Part shown: in pieces, positions 1 through 8,634 of the stretch
Layout: each line of letters starts with the position of its first letter
Position numbering within the stretch: the stretch's first letter is position 1
From: JAGLTQ01 sp964605385
GTDB taxonomy: Bacteria; Pseudomonadota; Gammaproteobacteria; UBA6429; Thiohalophilaceae
DNA length: 64,000 bases
Reading direction: 5' to 3'
NCBI GenBank assembly: GCA_964605385.1
Contig: CAZSCK010000001.1
Coordinates: 62,001 to 126,000 of the forward strand
Translations under genes and position numbers: made by a program
Notes under the pieces: generated by a model
Databases searched by the model: none
What the model was told of the DNA's origin: nothing
Seen by the model: the letters and a program-made list of their open reading frames with translations, nothing else

Positions 1-693
1 ACCCATACGATGAGCAAATAACAGACTATGTCCACCTGATGAGACCACTACAAATTTGGCATGAAAAGTACCCTTTGAGGTTTTTACGGTGTAACCCTCT
101 GCTGATTTTTTAATTTTGGAAACTTTGCAAGCAAGTTTTACATCAATGTTTTTATTCTTTACTACCTTAGCCTGTTCAACAAAAGACTTGGATAAAGCCT
201 GGAAATTTACCGCGGTGTATTCATCCAATACCGCTAAAGCAACAATATCTTCTTTACGTCCATCAATAACAGCAGGTTCAACTTTTTTTATGTCTTCCCG
301 TTCTAATAATTTCATACCAGGATAATGAGAACTAAACTGGCTAAAGCGCTCACGAAGTTGACTCACTTCCTTATCACCAACACCAATTACCATTTTAGAA
401 TACTTGTAAAGAATGTCGGCTTTGTTTTTTAAGTCCCGGGCATAACGTACTACCATGTTTGCTGAGGCTTTTACCTGAAGTGCTTTATCAAGGGTATAGT
501 TGGTTTCAATATCACCACAATGTAATGTTTGACTGTTATTGCGACCATGTGAATTTACGTTTGCAATCTCAGCGTATTTTTCCAGTAACATGATATTATT
601 AATATCAGTGTACTCGGCCAATAAATACAATAAAGCAGTGCCGGAAACGCCACCACCAATAATTATCACATCTTGAGTACGTGTTTTTTCCAC
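1..693 (-). CDS. mqo: FAD-dependent malate:quinone oxidoreductase, Helicobacter type (partial, C-terminus outside window)
   Basis: Oxidises malate to oxaloacetate and passes electrons to the quinone pool at the inner membrane. The visible 231 codons start with a GTG at 693, because an in-frame TAA lies just upstream. They open with the FAD-binding GGGVSG loop near residues 11-16 and continue with a LLEKY segment and the stretch NSQTLHCGDIETNYTL. That stretch is characteristic of the divergent Mqo found in Helicobacter and Campylobacter rather than of the E. coli Mqo family. The gene runs off the left edge, so the C-terminal substrate region cannot be checked. A related FAD oxidoreductase such as an L-2-hydroxyglutarate oxidase relative is the main alternative. 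It is transcribed in the same direction as the MFS and aroC genes but is separated from the MFS stop by about 64 bases. Confidence 0.78.
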   Translation of the reverse strand, partial: MEKTRTQDVIIIGGGVSGTALLYLLAEYTDINNIMLLEKYAEIANVNSHGRNNSQTLHCGDIETNYTLDKALQVKASANMVVRYARDLKNKADILYKYSKMVIGVGDKEVSQLRERFSQFSSHYPGMKLLEREDIKKVEPAVIDGRKEDIVALAVLDEYTAVNFQALSKSFVEQAKVVKNKNIDVKLACKVSKIKKSAEGYTVKTSKGTFHAKFVVVSSGGHSLLFAHRMG

Positions 694-757
694 TCTAAAT
701 CCCTTTTATGAATTTCATACACTCGTTATCGGCACTCTACAGGAAAAACTAAAGAAT

Positions 758-1885
758 TCAGGCAGGAATTTTCTTATATGCGATATAAGCTGCAATCAAA
801 CTCACGATTGCCGCAATCATAAAGGTTGTTGTTGTACCTAAAGATTCCCAGGTATAACCTGCATACAAACTTCCGATTGCACCACCGGCACCAAAACTGA
901 CACTGCTGTATAAAGCCTGGCCTTTGCCCTGATTTTTACCAACAAAATATTGGTGTATAAGTTGAATGGCAACGGCATGGTAAAGCCCAAATGAAGCGGC
1001 GTGGAAAATTTGCGCCAGCACCATCAAAGGCATACTCATCGGAAATAATGCCACGATAATCCAGCGACTTGAGGCAACAAGCAAGCTCACCAGCAGTAAT
1101 CGTTTTAAGCCAAATTTAGGTACCAATTTATGCATACGCATAAAAATAAGTACTTCAGCAAAAACGCCTAATGCCCACAAAAACCCGATAAAAGATAACG
1201 AGTAGCCGTGATCTTGCATATAAATCGAATAGAAAGTGTAATAAGGCCCATGTCCTAATTGCATAAGGAAACAAATAGCCAATAAGCCAACGACTTCAGG
1301 ACGTTTTAATACTACACGTAAAGGTTCACCTGCAACATTTAAATGCCCTGCTGCTTTTTCCGGCACAATAAGGCTGCTTGCCCAAATAGTGATAAACAGT
1401 CCCATTAAGATCATGGGCAAATAAGAAATTTTAGAACCGTCTAATTGCTGGCCGATGAGCCAAACAGCAACAATAAAACCAACCGAACCCCATAAACGCA
1501 CCGAACTATAACGGTGGGTATGTTCACCCAAATGAGAAAATGTGGTTGCTTCAAATTGCGGTAAAGTGGCATTCCAGAAAAAACTGAATACCATCATGAC
1601 GCCTACCAGCCACCAATAATCTTGCGAAACAAAAACACCGGCAAAGGCCATAGCAGAAAGTAAACCGCCTAGCCGAACAATGGCCATACGTTTACCTGTA
1701 TGATCTGCAACCCAACCCCATATATTAGGCGAGACAATTTTTGTCGCCATGATGATCGCCATCATCGAGCCAATAGCGGCAGCAGTAAAACCAAGAGATT
1801 TAAGGTAAAGTCCCCAGTAAGGTGCGAGAGCCCCCAAACTGGAAAAATAGAAAAAGTAAAAGCCAGACAGGCGCCAATATGGCAT
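758..1885 (-). CDS. MFS transporter of the 3-phenylpropionate/HcaT-like (PPP) family
   Basis: A 375-residue inner-membrane carrier with about 12 hydrophobic segments and no signal peptide. The N-terminal half carries SLGALAPYWGLYLKSLGF and the loop WGWVADHTGKR, which corresponds to the MFS motif between helices 2 and 3. The sequence resembles the HcaT/PPP subgroup of the major facilitator superfamily, whose best-known member imports 3-phenylpropionate. Most members next to aroC have no proven substrate. It follows aroC by only 4 bases on the same strand, so the two are almost certainly cotranscribed. The substrate is unknown; an aromatic or shikimate-derived compound is a context-based guess only. 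Confidence 0.82.
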   Translation of the reverse strand: MPYWRLSGFYFFYFSSLGALAPYWGLYLKSLGFTAAAIGSMMAIIMATKIVSPNIWGWVADHTGKRMAIVRLGGLLSAMAFAGVFVSQDYWWLVGVMMVFSFFWNATLPQFEATTFSHLGEHTHRYSSVRLWGSVGFIVAVWLIGQQLDGSKISYLPMILMGLFITIWASSLIVPEKAAGHLNVAGEPLRVVLKRPEVVGLLAICFLMQLGHGPYYTFYSIYMQDHGYSLSFIGFLWALGVFAEVLIFMRMHKLVPKFGLKRLLLVSLLVASSRWIIVALFPMSMPLMVLAQIFHAASFGLYHAVAIQLIHQYFVGKNQGKGQALYSSVSFGAGGAIGSLYAGYTWESLGTTTTFMIAAIVSLIAAYIAYKKIPA

Positions 1886-1889
1886 CTAT

Positions 1890-2990
1890 TTATTTTACAC
1901 GAGCAGGTATAACGGGAGTATCCACTTTCACATCAGCATTCTGAGCACGATTACGCAATAAATGATCAACTAAAACAAGTGCTAACATTGCTTCTGCAAT
2001 TGGTGTTGCTCGAATGCCCACACAAGGATCATGACGCCCCTTGGTCACAACCTCAACGGCTTCACCTTCAAGATTAATTGTTTTACCCGGCAAGCGAATA
2101 CTGGATGTCGCTTTTAACGCCATGCTCACCGTAATATCCTGGCCTGATGAAATACCGCCTAAAATACCACCGGCATTATTCGATAAAAAACCTTCTTTAG
2201 TCATCTCATCGCGATGCTCAGTACCCTTTTGTTCAACACAGTCAAAACCAGCACCAATTTCAACACCTTTAACCGCGTTAATACACATCATGGCATGAGA
2301 GATATCCGCATCCAGTCGATCAAAAATAGGCTCACCTAAACCCGGAGGTACACCGGTTGCAACCACATTAATACGCGCACCAATGGAATTACCTTCTTTA
2401 CGTAAAGCATCCATGTATTCTTCAAGCTCTGTTACTTTACTAGCATCAGGGAAAAAGAAAGGATTGTTCTCTACTTCATTCCAATCAAACTGTTCATATT
2501 TAATCGAGCCAAGCTGTGCCATATAACCATGAATTTCAATACCACAGTTTTCTTTTAAATATTTTTTAGCAATCGCGCCTGCCGCAACCCGCATGGCGGT
2601 TTCACGTGCTGATGAACGACCACCACCGCGATAATCACGTAAACCATATTTATGGTGATAAGTGTAATCGGCATGACCTGGACGAAATCTGTCCATAATG
2701 TCCGAATAATCTTTTGAACGTTGATCGGTATTATGAATAATCAGCGCTATTGGTGAGCCTGTCGTTATCCCTTCAAAAACACCGGATAAAATTTGTACTT
2801 CATCGAGCTCACGGCGTTGCGTGGTATGGCGGGTCTTACCGGGACGGCGACGATCAAGATCGCCCTGTAAATCAGCTTCTGATAACGCTAATCCCGGAGG
2901 ACAACCATCAACAATGCAGCCAATTGCTGCGCCATGACTTTCACCAAAACTGGTGACAGTGAAGAGCTTACCTAGTGTATTTCCGGACAT
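1890..2990 (-). CDS. aroC: chorismate synthase
   Basis: Converts 5-enolpyruvylshikimate-3-phosphate to chorismate with reduced FMN, the last shared step of aromatic amino acid synthesis. The 366 residues match the usual length. Family signatures are visible: GESHGAAIGCIVDGCPPG near the start, RRRPGKTRHTTQRRE around residues 48-60, and the RGGGRSSARETAMRVAAGAIAKK region around 120-145. The ATG at 2990 gives the canonical MSGNTLGKLF beginning. It is the first gene of a short minus-strand unit with the MFS carrier. In many gammaproteobacteria prmB sits directly upstream of aroC; here prmB lies about 4 kb away, beyond a GGDEF-EAL gene and hemN. Confidence 0.98.
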   Translation of the reverse strand: MSGNTLGKLFTVTSFGESHGAAIGCIVDGCPPGLALSEADLQGDLDRRRPGKTRHTTQRRELDEVQILSGVFEGITTGSPIALIIHNTDQRSKDYSDIMDRFRPGHADYTYHHKYGLRDYRGGGRSSARETAMRVAAGAIAKKYLKENCGIEIHGYMAQLGSIKYEQFDWNEVENNPFFFPDASKVTELEEYMDALRKEGNSIGARINVVATGVPPGLGEPIFDRLDADISHAMMCINAVKGVEIGAGFDCVEQKGTEHRDEMTKEGFLSNNAGGILGGISSGQDITVSMALKATSSIRLPGKTINLEGEAVEVVTKGRHDPCVGIRATPIAEAMLALVLVDHLLRNRAQNADVKVDTPVIPARVK

Positions 2991-3090
2991 AATCTATTTT
3001 ACTTTTATTAGTTTTAATCAATTCTAACAAGAATTTAAGGGTTTTAAAATTATACTTTTAAATATATTAAAGAAAAACACCATATTGCCG

Positions 3091-3139
3091 ACTTAACATT
3101 CTGACTATTAAAAGAATAAACACACACAAAATGTTAAGT
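3091..3139. promoter_or_regulatory. 10-base inverted repeat between divergent aroC and the GGDEF-EAL gene
   Basis: The arms ACTTAACATT (3091-3100) and AATGTTAAGT (3130-3139) are exact reverse complements separated by 29 bases. They lie about 40 bases upstream of the plus-strand GGDEF-EAL start, in a very AT-rich divergent intergenic region. The position fits an operator or a hairpin, but no known regulator consensus is recognised and AT-rich sequence produces such pairs by chance. Confidence 0.3.
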
Positions 3140-3179
3140 ATTTTAATCAAACAATGTTATTTATTACTGTAAAATTGTT

Positions 3180-5573
3180 ATGAATAATAAACTAGCAAAA
3201 TTCATATCACTTAAGAAATTAAACCTGAGTAAAAGCTCATGGTTACTTATTGTCAGCTTTAGTTCAATTTTACTCGTAACATTTACTGCCCTCATATTTA
3301 TCTCAGTTCAGATTAAAACAACCCAGGCGCAAATAAATGAGATCGTAACAAATAATAATAAAAAATCACGTTTAGTGGTTGAAATGCAACAATCAGCGCG
3401 AGAAAGGAGTCTTGCACTGTATAGCATGGTAAGCGTTGAAGATGCCTTTGATTATGATGAATTTTACATGTTTTACCAGCATCAGGCTGAAATATTTATT
3501 AAGGCCCGAGAAACTTTTTCATCGATGAATTTATCAAAAAAAGAACTGGAGCTAATTAAACAGCAAGGTAAGTTAAGTCGACTTGCTGTCCCTCTGCAAA
3601 ATCTTATTATTAAATTACTTCATAAAGGCAGATTCAACGATGCCGCTAAAATATTAATTAATAAATCTATCCCTGCACAAAATGCTGTACTTACTCAACT
3701 AACAAAAATCATTGACTTCCAAAATGACAATAATGAAAAAATCGTTGTCCAGTTACAAAATAAGGTTGAGAAGAACATCGTTGTCGTTGTCATCACCTCT
3801 ATAATTATTTTAATATTAACTATATTTACCGCCTTATACGTCATAACAAGAATAACAAAAACTGAAGATCAACTTTATTTTGAAAAAGAACTTGCACAAA
3901 TAACATTACACTCCATTGGTGATGGTGTTATTACTGTAGACAAAGATTATCTTATTAAAACAATAAACCCTGTTGCAGAAATGTTAGCAGATGTAGAAAG
4001 TCAGGAGGTTATCGGGAAAAATATTTTAAGTATTTACGAAGGAGAAAATGCAAAACAACGTTCAAAAATAAATATGGGGGGTATTGTTAATGACACGCAA
4101 CGTTCTTTATTTGACTTCACCTTAACAAAAAAGGATGGTACAAAGTTTGAGGTTGAACATACCATAGCCCCAATAATAGACCAGAATAAAAATATTCTTG
4201 GAGCTGTTATTATTTTACGAGATGTTACTGAAGTACGAACAATGGAAAAACGTCTGAGTTACCAGGCTTCACATGATGCGCTTACTGGTTTAGTTAACAG
4301 AAGAGAATTTGAAATTCGACTTAAACAAACTTTTCGGAATGCACAAACTGAAGATACCACTCATTCAATTTGTTTTCTTGACCTTGATAAATTTAAAATA
4401 ATTAACGACACCTCCGGCCATGCAGCCGGTGATGAATTTTTAAAACAAGTATCGAATACTATTCAATCATTATTACGACAAACTGATGTTCTTGCCCGAT
4501 TAGGAGGCGATGAATTCGCTATTATTTTTAATAGCTGTCCAATCCACCAGGCAAAAAAAATATGCAACCAGATCATAAGAAAAATTAAAGATACGCGTTT
4601 TATCTGGGGGAAAAATTCATTTGAAACAGGCGCAAGTGTAGGCATAGTTCCAATCACAAAATTAACCACATCAGTCTCTGACTTAATGGGTTCTGTTGAT
4701 GCTGCTTGCTATGAAGCCAAAAATAAAGGACGTAACCGTATTCAGGTTTTTGAACCTGACGATGCTGAATTTATAAAACATAAAATCGAAACGTCATGGA
4801 TACAAAAAATAAAAGATGCAATTAACAATAATAGCTTTGAACTTTATTTTCAGGAACTTCGTAATATTAATCCACAACACCCAACACCCAAAACAATCGA
4901 AATACTTATCCGGTTAAATGATAAAGGAACAGTGATTTCCCCTGATTCATTTATACCAACAGCTGAACGATATAACTTAATGCCTATGATTGATGAATGG
5001 GTAATAAGTAGCACTTTTGATTTTATAAAAGAATATAAAGTAAAACATAACACTGACATTAGAGTAGCTATCAACCTGTCCGGACAGTCATTATCTGAAG
5101 ATTCTGTTTTAAACCTTATTACAAATAAACTACGAAAAGATAAAAAACTAAAAAAAGAACTGATTTGTTTCGAAATAACTGAAACAGCGGCTATCGCCAA
5201 TATGAGTAAAGCTATAGAGTTTATTGCTCAGGTAAAACAAATGGGCTGTAAGTTTTCACTTGACGACTTTGGCAGTGGACTGAGCTCTTTTTCCTACTTA
5301 AAAAATATGTCTGTAGACAATATTAAAATAGACGGAATTTTTATTCGTGACATTCACATTGATCCCGTCAATAAGATTTTTGTTGAATCTATTCACAATA
5401 TAAGCAAAATAATGGGGATAAAAACAACCGCTGAATATGTGGAAAATGAAGATATTCTAAAATGTATTACAGAAATAGGAATTGATTATGCACAGGGTTA
5501 TCATATTTCCAAACCTGCCCCCGTAAAAAACCTGCTACAAGAAAATTTTACACCGGTGCGGCTAGTTAAATAA
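3180..5573 (+). CDS. membrane PAS-GGDEF-EAL cyclic-di-GMP signalling protein
   Basis: A 797-residue bifunctional-type cyclic-di-GMP enzyme. Two membrane segments at about 20-43 and 197-222 bracket a helical periplasmic sensor region. A PAS domain follows (about 235-355), then GGDEF (about 365-525, motif RLGGDEF near 440) and EAL (about 540-790). The diguanylate cyclase signature is intact, with an RQTD inhibitory I-site five residues upstream. The EAL domain has EIL at the signature position, a conserved Asn in INLSGQSL, EITET, SLDDFGSG, the Lys of IKIDG and a late DYAQGY. The phosphodiesterase residues therefore appear present. Which activity dominates cannot be told. The gene stands alone, divergent from aroC and convergent with hemN. 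Its C-terminal half resembles that of the large protein at 57792. Confidence 0.93.
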   Translation: MNNKLAKFISLKKLNLSKSSWLLIVSFSSILLVTFTALIFISVQIKTTQAQINEIVTNNNKKSRLVVEMQQSARERSLALYSMVSVEDAFDYDEFYMFYQHQAEIFIKARETFSSMNLSKKELELIKQQGKLSRLAVPLQNLIIKLLHKGRFNDAAKILINKSIPAQNAVLTQLTKIIDFQNDNNEKIVVQLQNKVEKNIVVVVITSIIILILTIFTALYVITRITKTEDQLYFEKELAQITLHSIGDGVITVDKDYLIKTINPVAEMLADVESQEVIGKNILSIYEGENAKQRSKINMGGIVNDTQRSLFDFTLTKKDGTKFEVEHTIAPIIDQNKNILGAVIILRDVTEVRTMEKRLSYQASHDALTGLVNRREFEIRLKQTFRNAQTEDTTHSICFLDLDKFKIINDTSGHAAGDEFLKQVSNTIQSLLRQTDVLARLGGDEFAIIFNSCPIHQAKKICNQIIRKIKDTRFIWGKNSFETGASVGIVPITKLTTSVSDLMGSVDAACYEAKNKGRNRIQVFEPDDAEFIKHKIETSWIQKIKDAINNNSFELYFQELRNINPQHPTPKTIEILIRLNDKGTVISPDSFIPTAERYNLMPMIDEWVISSTFDFIKEYKVKHNTDIRVAINLSGQSLSEDSVLNLITNKLRKDKKLKKELICFEITETAAIANMSKAIEFIAQVKQMGCKFSLDDFGSGLSSFSYLKNMSVDNIKIDGIFIRDIHIDPVNKIFVESIHNISKIMGIKTTAEYVENEDILKCITEIGIDYAQGYHISKPAPVKNLLQENFTPVRLVK

Positions 5574-5596
5574 CATATCAAACTTTTCGACCAGAT

Positions 5597-6976
5597 TTAA
5601 ATAGTTTTTGAAAACCGTTGCTCTTTATTTTTTTTCAAATAAACATCAAACACCATACAAATATTTCTAATTAACAACTTTCCTTCAGGTAAAACTAAAA
5701 TTTTGTCTTTCGTTAATTCAAGTAACGAGTCATTTTGCATCTCCAACAAGCGTTTAAGTTCGCCTGCAAAATAATCTGAAAAGTCAATCGAAAAAGTATC
5801 TTCGATTTCTTTAAAATTTAATTCGAAATGACAAATTAACTGATTAATAACTTCTCTGCGTAAAATATCATCTTCACTCAAAGCAATGCCTCGAAACACA
5901 GGCAAGTGATCCGAGTTAACGACTTCTGTATATTCTTTAATTGTTTTAATATTTTGACTATAACTATCTGCCACTTTACCGATTGAAGTAATTCCAAGAG
6001 CAACAAGATCACAGTCCGAATTTGTTGAATACCCCTGAAAATTCCTATAAAGCTTTCTTTCTTTTTGTGCGATAGCTAATTCATCTGTTGGTTTCGCAAA
6101 ATGATCCATGCCAATATATTCATAACCTGCATCAATTAGTTTATTAGTGACATGCTGTAAAATGGCCAGTTTGGCTTCTGCAGAGGGTAAATCAGCTGCA
6201 TTTATTTGACGTTGCGTTTTAAACATCTCAGGCATATGAGCATAATTAAAAACAGATAATCTATCCGGTTCCAAATCAAGCACCTTGTCCACCGTTTCAC
6301 TAAAACTTGTCACGGTTTGAAATGGTAAACCATAAATCAGATCCAGACTTATTGAATGGAATTCATTTTTTCTTGCCGCAATAATAACATCACGCGTTTC
6401 TTTATAACTTTGAATACGGTTAACAGCTTGTTGTACTTTAGGGTTAAAATCCTGCACACCTAAACTAATACGATTAAAACCTAATTTTCGTAACAAAGTA
6501 ATTGAACCTACGTCAACCTCACGCGGATCAAGCTCAATAGAATATTCACCACTATCGTCATCTAACAAGGTGAAGTGTCGTCGAGTTTGCTGCATTAACT
6601 CCGTCATTTGCTCATGACTAATAAAGGTAGGTGTGCCCCCACCCCAGTGTAACTGACGAACAATTCTTGTCGCTTTAAAAAGTGAACCTTGCAAAGCTAA
6701 CTCTTTATAAACGGCATCAAGATAAGGTTGGGCATGATTGCGGTTTTTGGTAACAATTTTATTACAACCGCAGTAATAACAAATCGTGTCACAAAACGGA
6801 ATATGGAAATATAATGATAAAGGTGTATTTCGTTTGTTGCTCAGTTCTACTTGTTTAAAATAATCCTGTTCACTGAAATTTTCAGAGAACTGAATGGCTG
6901 TTGGATATGAAGTGTAACGTGGGCCAGATTTATCATATTTTTTGATTAAATCATTATTAAATATTAGTTCAGTCAC
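5597..6976 (-). CDS. hemN: oxygen-independent coproporphyrinogen III oxidase
   Basis: A radical-SAM enzyme that decarboxylates coproporphyrinogen III to protoporphyrinogen IX without oxygen, in cytoplasmic heme synthesis. The 459 residues match true HemN rather than the shorter HemW. The signature HIPFCDTICYYCGC near 55-70 holds the CxxxCxxC cluster ligands plus the extra Cys typical of HemN. GGGTPTF follows around residue 112. An FNR/ANR-like box lies 57-70 bases upstream of the ATG, which fits induction under low oxygen. It ends 23 bases from the convergent GGDEF-EAL gene. No terminator hairpin is obvious between them. Confidence 0.97.
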   Translation of the reverse strand: MTELIFNNDLIKKYDKSGPRYTSYPTAIQFSENFSEQDYFKQVELSNKRNTPLSLYFHIPFCDTICYYCGCNKIVTKNRNHAQPYLDAVYKELALQGSLFKATRIVRQLHWGGGTPTFISHEQMTELMQQTRRHFTLLDDDSGEYSIELDPREVDVGSITLLRKLGFNRISLGVQDFNPKVQQAVNRIQSYKETRDVIIAARKNEFHSISLDLIYGLPFQTVTSFSETVDKVLDLEPDRLSVFNYAHMPEMFKTQRQINAADLPSAEAKLAILQHVTNKLIDAGYEYIGMDHFAKPTDELAIAQKERKLYRNFQGYSTNSDCDLVALGITSIGKVADSYSQNIKTIKEYTEVVNSDHLPVFRGIALSEDDILRREVINQLICHFELNFKEIEDTFSIDFSDYFAGELKRLLEMQNDSLLELTKDKILVLPEGKLLIRNICMVFDVYLKKNKEQRFSKTI

Positions 6977-7032
6977 AAAAGGATTTCCTAAAAGTTATCT
7001 ACGAAATATTACTGCAATAAAAATTAATTAAT

Positions 7033-7046
7033 CTGATTTAGATCAA
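7033..7046 (-). promoter_or_regulatory. FNR/ANR-type binding site upstream of hemN
   Basis: On the minus strand the sequence reads TTGATCTAAATCAG, which matches TTGAT-N4-ATCAA at 9 of the 10 fixed positions. Its centre is about 63 bases upstream of the hemN start codon. Anaerobic hemN genes are known FNR/Anr targets in enteric bacteria and Pseudomonas. Direct binding here is inferred. Confidence 0.65.
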
Positions 7047-7075
7047 ATAAACCTTATTTTATTACCTTTATAAAT

Positions 7076-8017
7076 CTATTGTTTAATTTCTGCTGCAGCA
7101 ACAGCAAAAGTGTCATGGTGTTTTTCCACCTCTTTAGCATCCAGCATAAATACGCCTTCGCCACCATATTCAAAACTTAACCACATAAATGGAACATCAG
7201 GAAATTTTTCTGCTAAAGCTTCTTCACTATTACCAACTTCAACAATCAAAACACCCTCTGGATTCAGATGATGTTTTGCATCGCGCAGCATTGGAATAAC
7301 TAAATCCAAACCGTTATCACCTGCAGTTAAACCCAGTTCAGGTTCATGACGATACTCGTCGGGTAAATTCGCCATGTCTTCCGCATCAACATAAGGCGGG
7401 TTGCTGACTATTAGATCATAACATCTACCTTGTAAATTACTAAACAAATCAGATTCAATTATATTCAGACGACTTTCAAGTTGATGTTTAGTCTTGTTTT
7501 TTTCTGCTACATCCAATGCCGCTTTTGATATATCAGCAGCATCAACTTCAGCAGCAGGAAATACCACAGCACATGCAATCGCAATACAACCACTGCCAGT
7601 ACATAAGTCTAATATACGGTTTATTTTTTCAGGTGCAACCCAGGGTTGAAACTGTTCTTCAATTAATTCAGCAATCGGTGAACGTGGTACAAGTACATTT
7701 TCGTTTACATAAAAAGATAAACCCGCAAACCACGACTCATGCGTTAGATACGCCGCAGGTTGTCTTGTTTCAATTCTTTTTTGGAAGAGCTCATTAATTG
7801 CAGTAATGTTTTCTTTAGATAAATCAAGATCTAACATTTTATCACTATAATCAGGTGTTTCCTTTAAGGCGAAAAAAGCAAGTAAAGCTGCTTCATCCAA
7901 GGCGTTATCTGTACCATGTCCATAATAAAGTGATGCTGCTTCAAACTCAGCAGCACCAAAATGAATCATCTCACGTAAACTTTTCACTTCAGATAAATTT
8001 AAACTATTTTCATTCAC
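7076..8017 (-). CDS. prmB: peptide-release-factor-type / ribosomal protein L3 N5-glutamine methyltransferase
   Basis: A SAM-dependent methyltransferase that modifies a glutamine of ribosomal protein L3. The 313 residues carry the SAM loop DLCTGSGCIAIA (about 140-150) and the catalytic SNPPY motif (about 207). The motif context VSNPPYVDAEDM fits PrmB better than PrmC. The reading frame starts at a GTG at 8017 that overlaps the mog stop by one base (TAGTG), which suggests translational coupling. The next in-frame ATG is at about residue 17, so a shorter start is possible. The gene ends 99 bases before hemN. Confidence 0.93.
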   Translation of the reverse strand: MNENSLNLSEVKSLREMIHFGAAEFEAASLYYGHGTDNALDEAALLAFFALKETPDYSDKMLDLDLSKENITAINELFQKRIETRQPAAYLTHESWFAGLSFYVNENVLVPRSPIAELIEEQFQPWVAPEKINRILDLCTGSGCIAIACAVVFPAAEVDAADISKAALDVAEKNKTKHQLESRLNIIESDLFSNLQGRCYDLIVSNPPYVDAEDMANLPDEYRHEPELGLTAGDNGLDLVIPMLRDAKHHLNPEGVLIVEVGNSEEALAEKFPDVPFMWLSFEYGGEGVFMLDAKEVEKHHDTFAVAAAEIKQ

Positions 8018-8463
8018 TATGTTGTCGGCTTTTTTGCATGTTTAGGACGAAAAGCTTTAACAAAGGATTCATCTGTTTCAAGATAAGGCCCTTCGAGCAA
8101 GTCAATACAATATGGCACAGCAGGAAAAACAGCATTTAAGCAATCTGCAATCGCTGAAGGTTTACCCGGTAAATTAATAATTAAAGACTGGCCGCGTATA
8201 GCCGCAATTTGCCGGGATAAAATAGCCGTTGGTACAAATTTTAATGATACTGAGCGCATTTGTTCACCAAAGCCATCCAAAACTTTGTTACAAACCGCAA
8301 GCGTTGCTTCAGGCGTAATGTCTCGTAACGCAGGGCCCGTGCCACCGGTTGTAACAATCAAACAACAACTCTGCTCATCAGCTAATTCTTTTAATACCGC
8401 TTCCACTTGATCCTGTTCATCAGGAACAACACGTGCAACCGCTTCCCATTCATTACTTAATGC
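8017..8463 (-). CDS. mog: molybdopterin adenylyltransferase (N-terminus lost in assembly gap)
   Basis: Adenylylates molybdopterin before molybdenum insertion in molybdenum cofactor synthesis. The visible C-terminal 148 codons include VVPDEQ, TTGGTGPALRDITPEAT (the nucleotide/pterin-binding signature), FGEQMR, PTAILSRQ, INLPGKP and VPYCIDLLEGPY, all typical of Mog rather than the shorter MoaB. The codon at 8406 that looks like a start is an internal GTG: the frame continues upstream with clear Mog similarity into the N run at 8464. The true start, about 45 residues further, lies in the gap. The stop overlaps the prmB start by one base. Confidence 0.93.
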   Translation of the reverse strand, partial: ALSNEWEAVARVVPDEQDQVEAVLKELADEQSCCLIVTTGGTGPALRDITPEATLAVCNKVLDGFGEQMRSVSLKFVPTAILSRQIAAIRGQSLIINLPGKPSAIADCLNAVFPAVPYCIDLLEGPYLETDESFVKAFRPKHAKKPTT

Positions 8464-8563
8464 NNNNNNNNNNNNNNNNNNNNNNNNNNNNNNNNNNNNN
8501 NNNNNNNNNNNNNNNNNNNNNNNNNNNNNNNNNNNNNNNNNNNNNNNNNNNNNNNNNNNNNNN
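8464..8563. other. assembly gap (100 N)
   Basis: A run of exactly 100 N, the usual scaffold placeholder, so the true distance is unknown. It removes the mog N-terminus and the left half of a palindromic repeat element. A long palindrome is a plausible cause of the assembly break. Confidence 0.99.
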
Positions 8564-8631
8564 TTTTCGTCGTGCCCCTCATAAAAAATATTATGGAGGG
8601 TAAACGCCGTTATCTAGCTTCTCGTTATCTG
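8564..8631. repeat. palindromic element family, copy A (right half only)
   Basis: The right half of the element seen complete at 26201 and 46507. It contains TTTTCGTCGTGCCCCTC, a CCCTC/GAGGG hairpin, the shared string GAGGGTAAACGCCGTTATCTAG and the terminal arm CTTCTCGTTATCTGT. The left half would lie in the adjacent gap. It ends 3 bases from the stop codon of the pentapeptide-repeat gene. Confidence 0.8.
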
Positions 8632-8634
8632 TGA

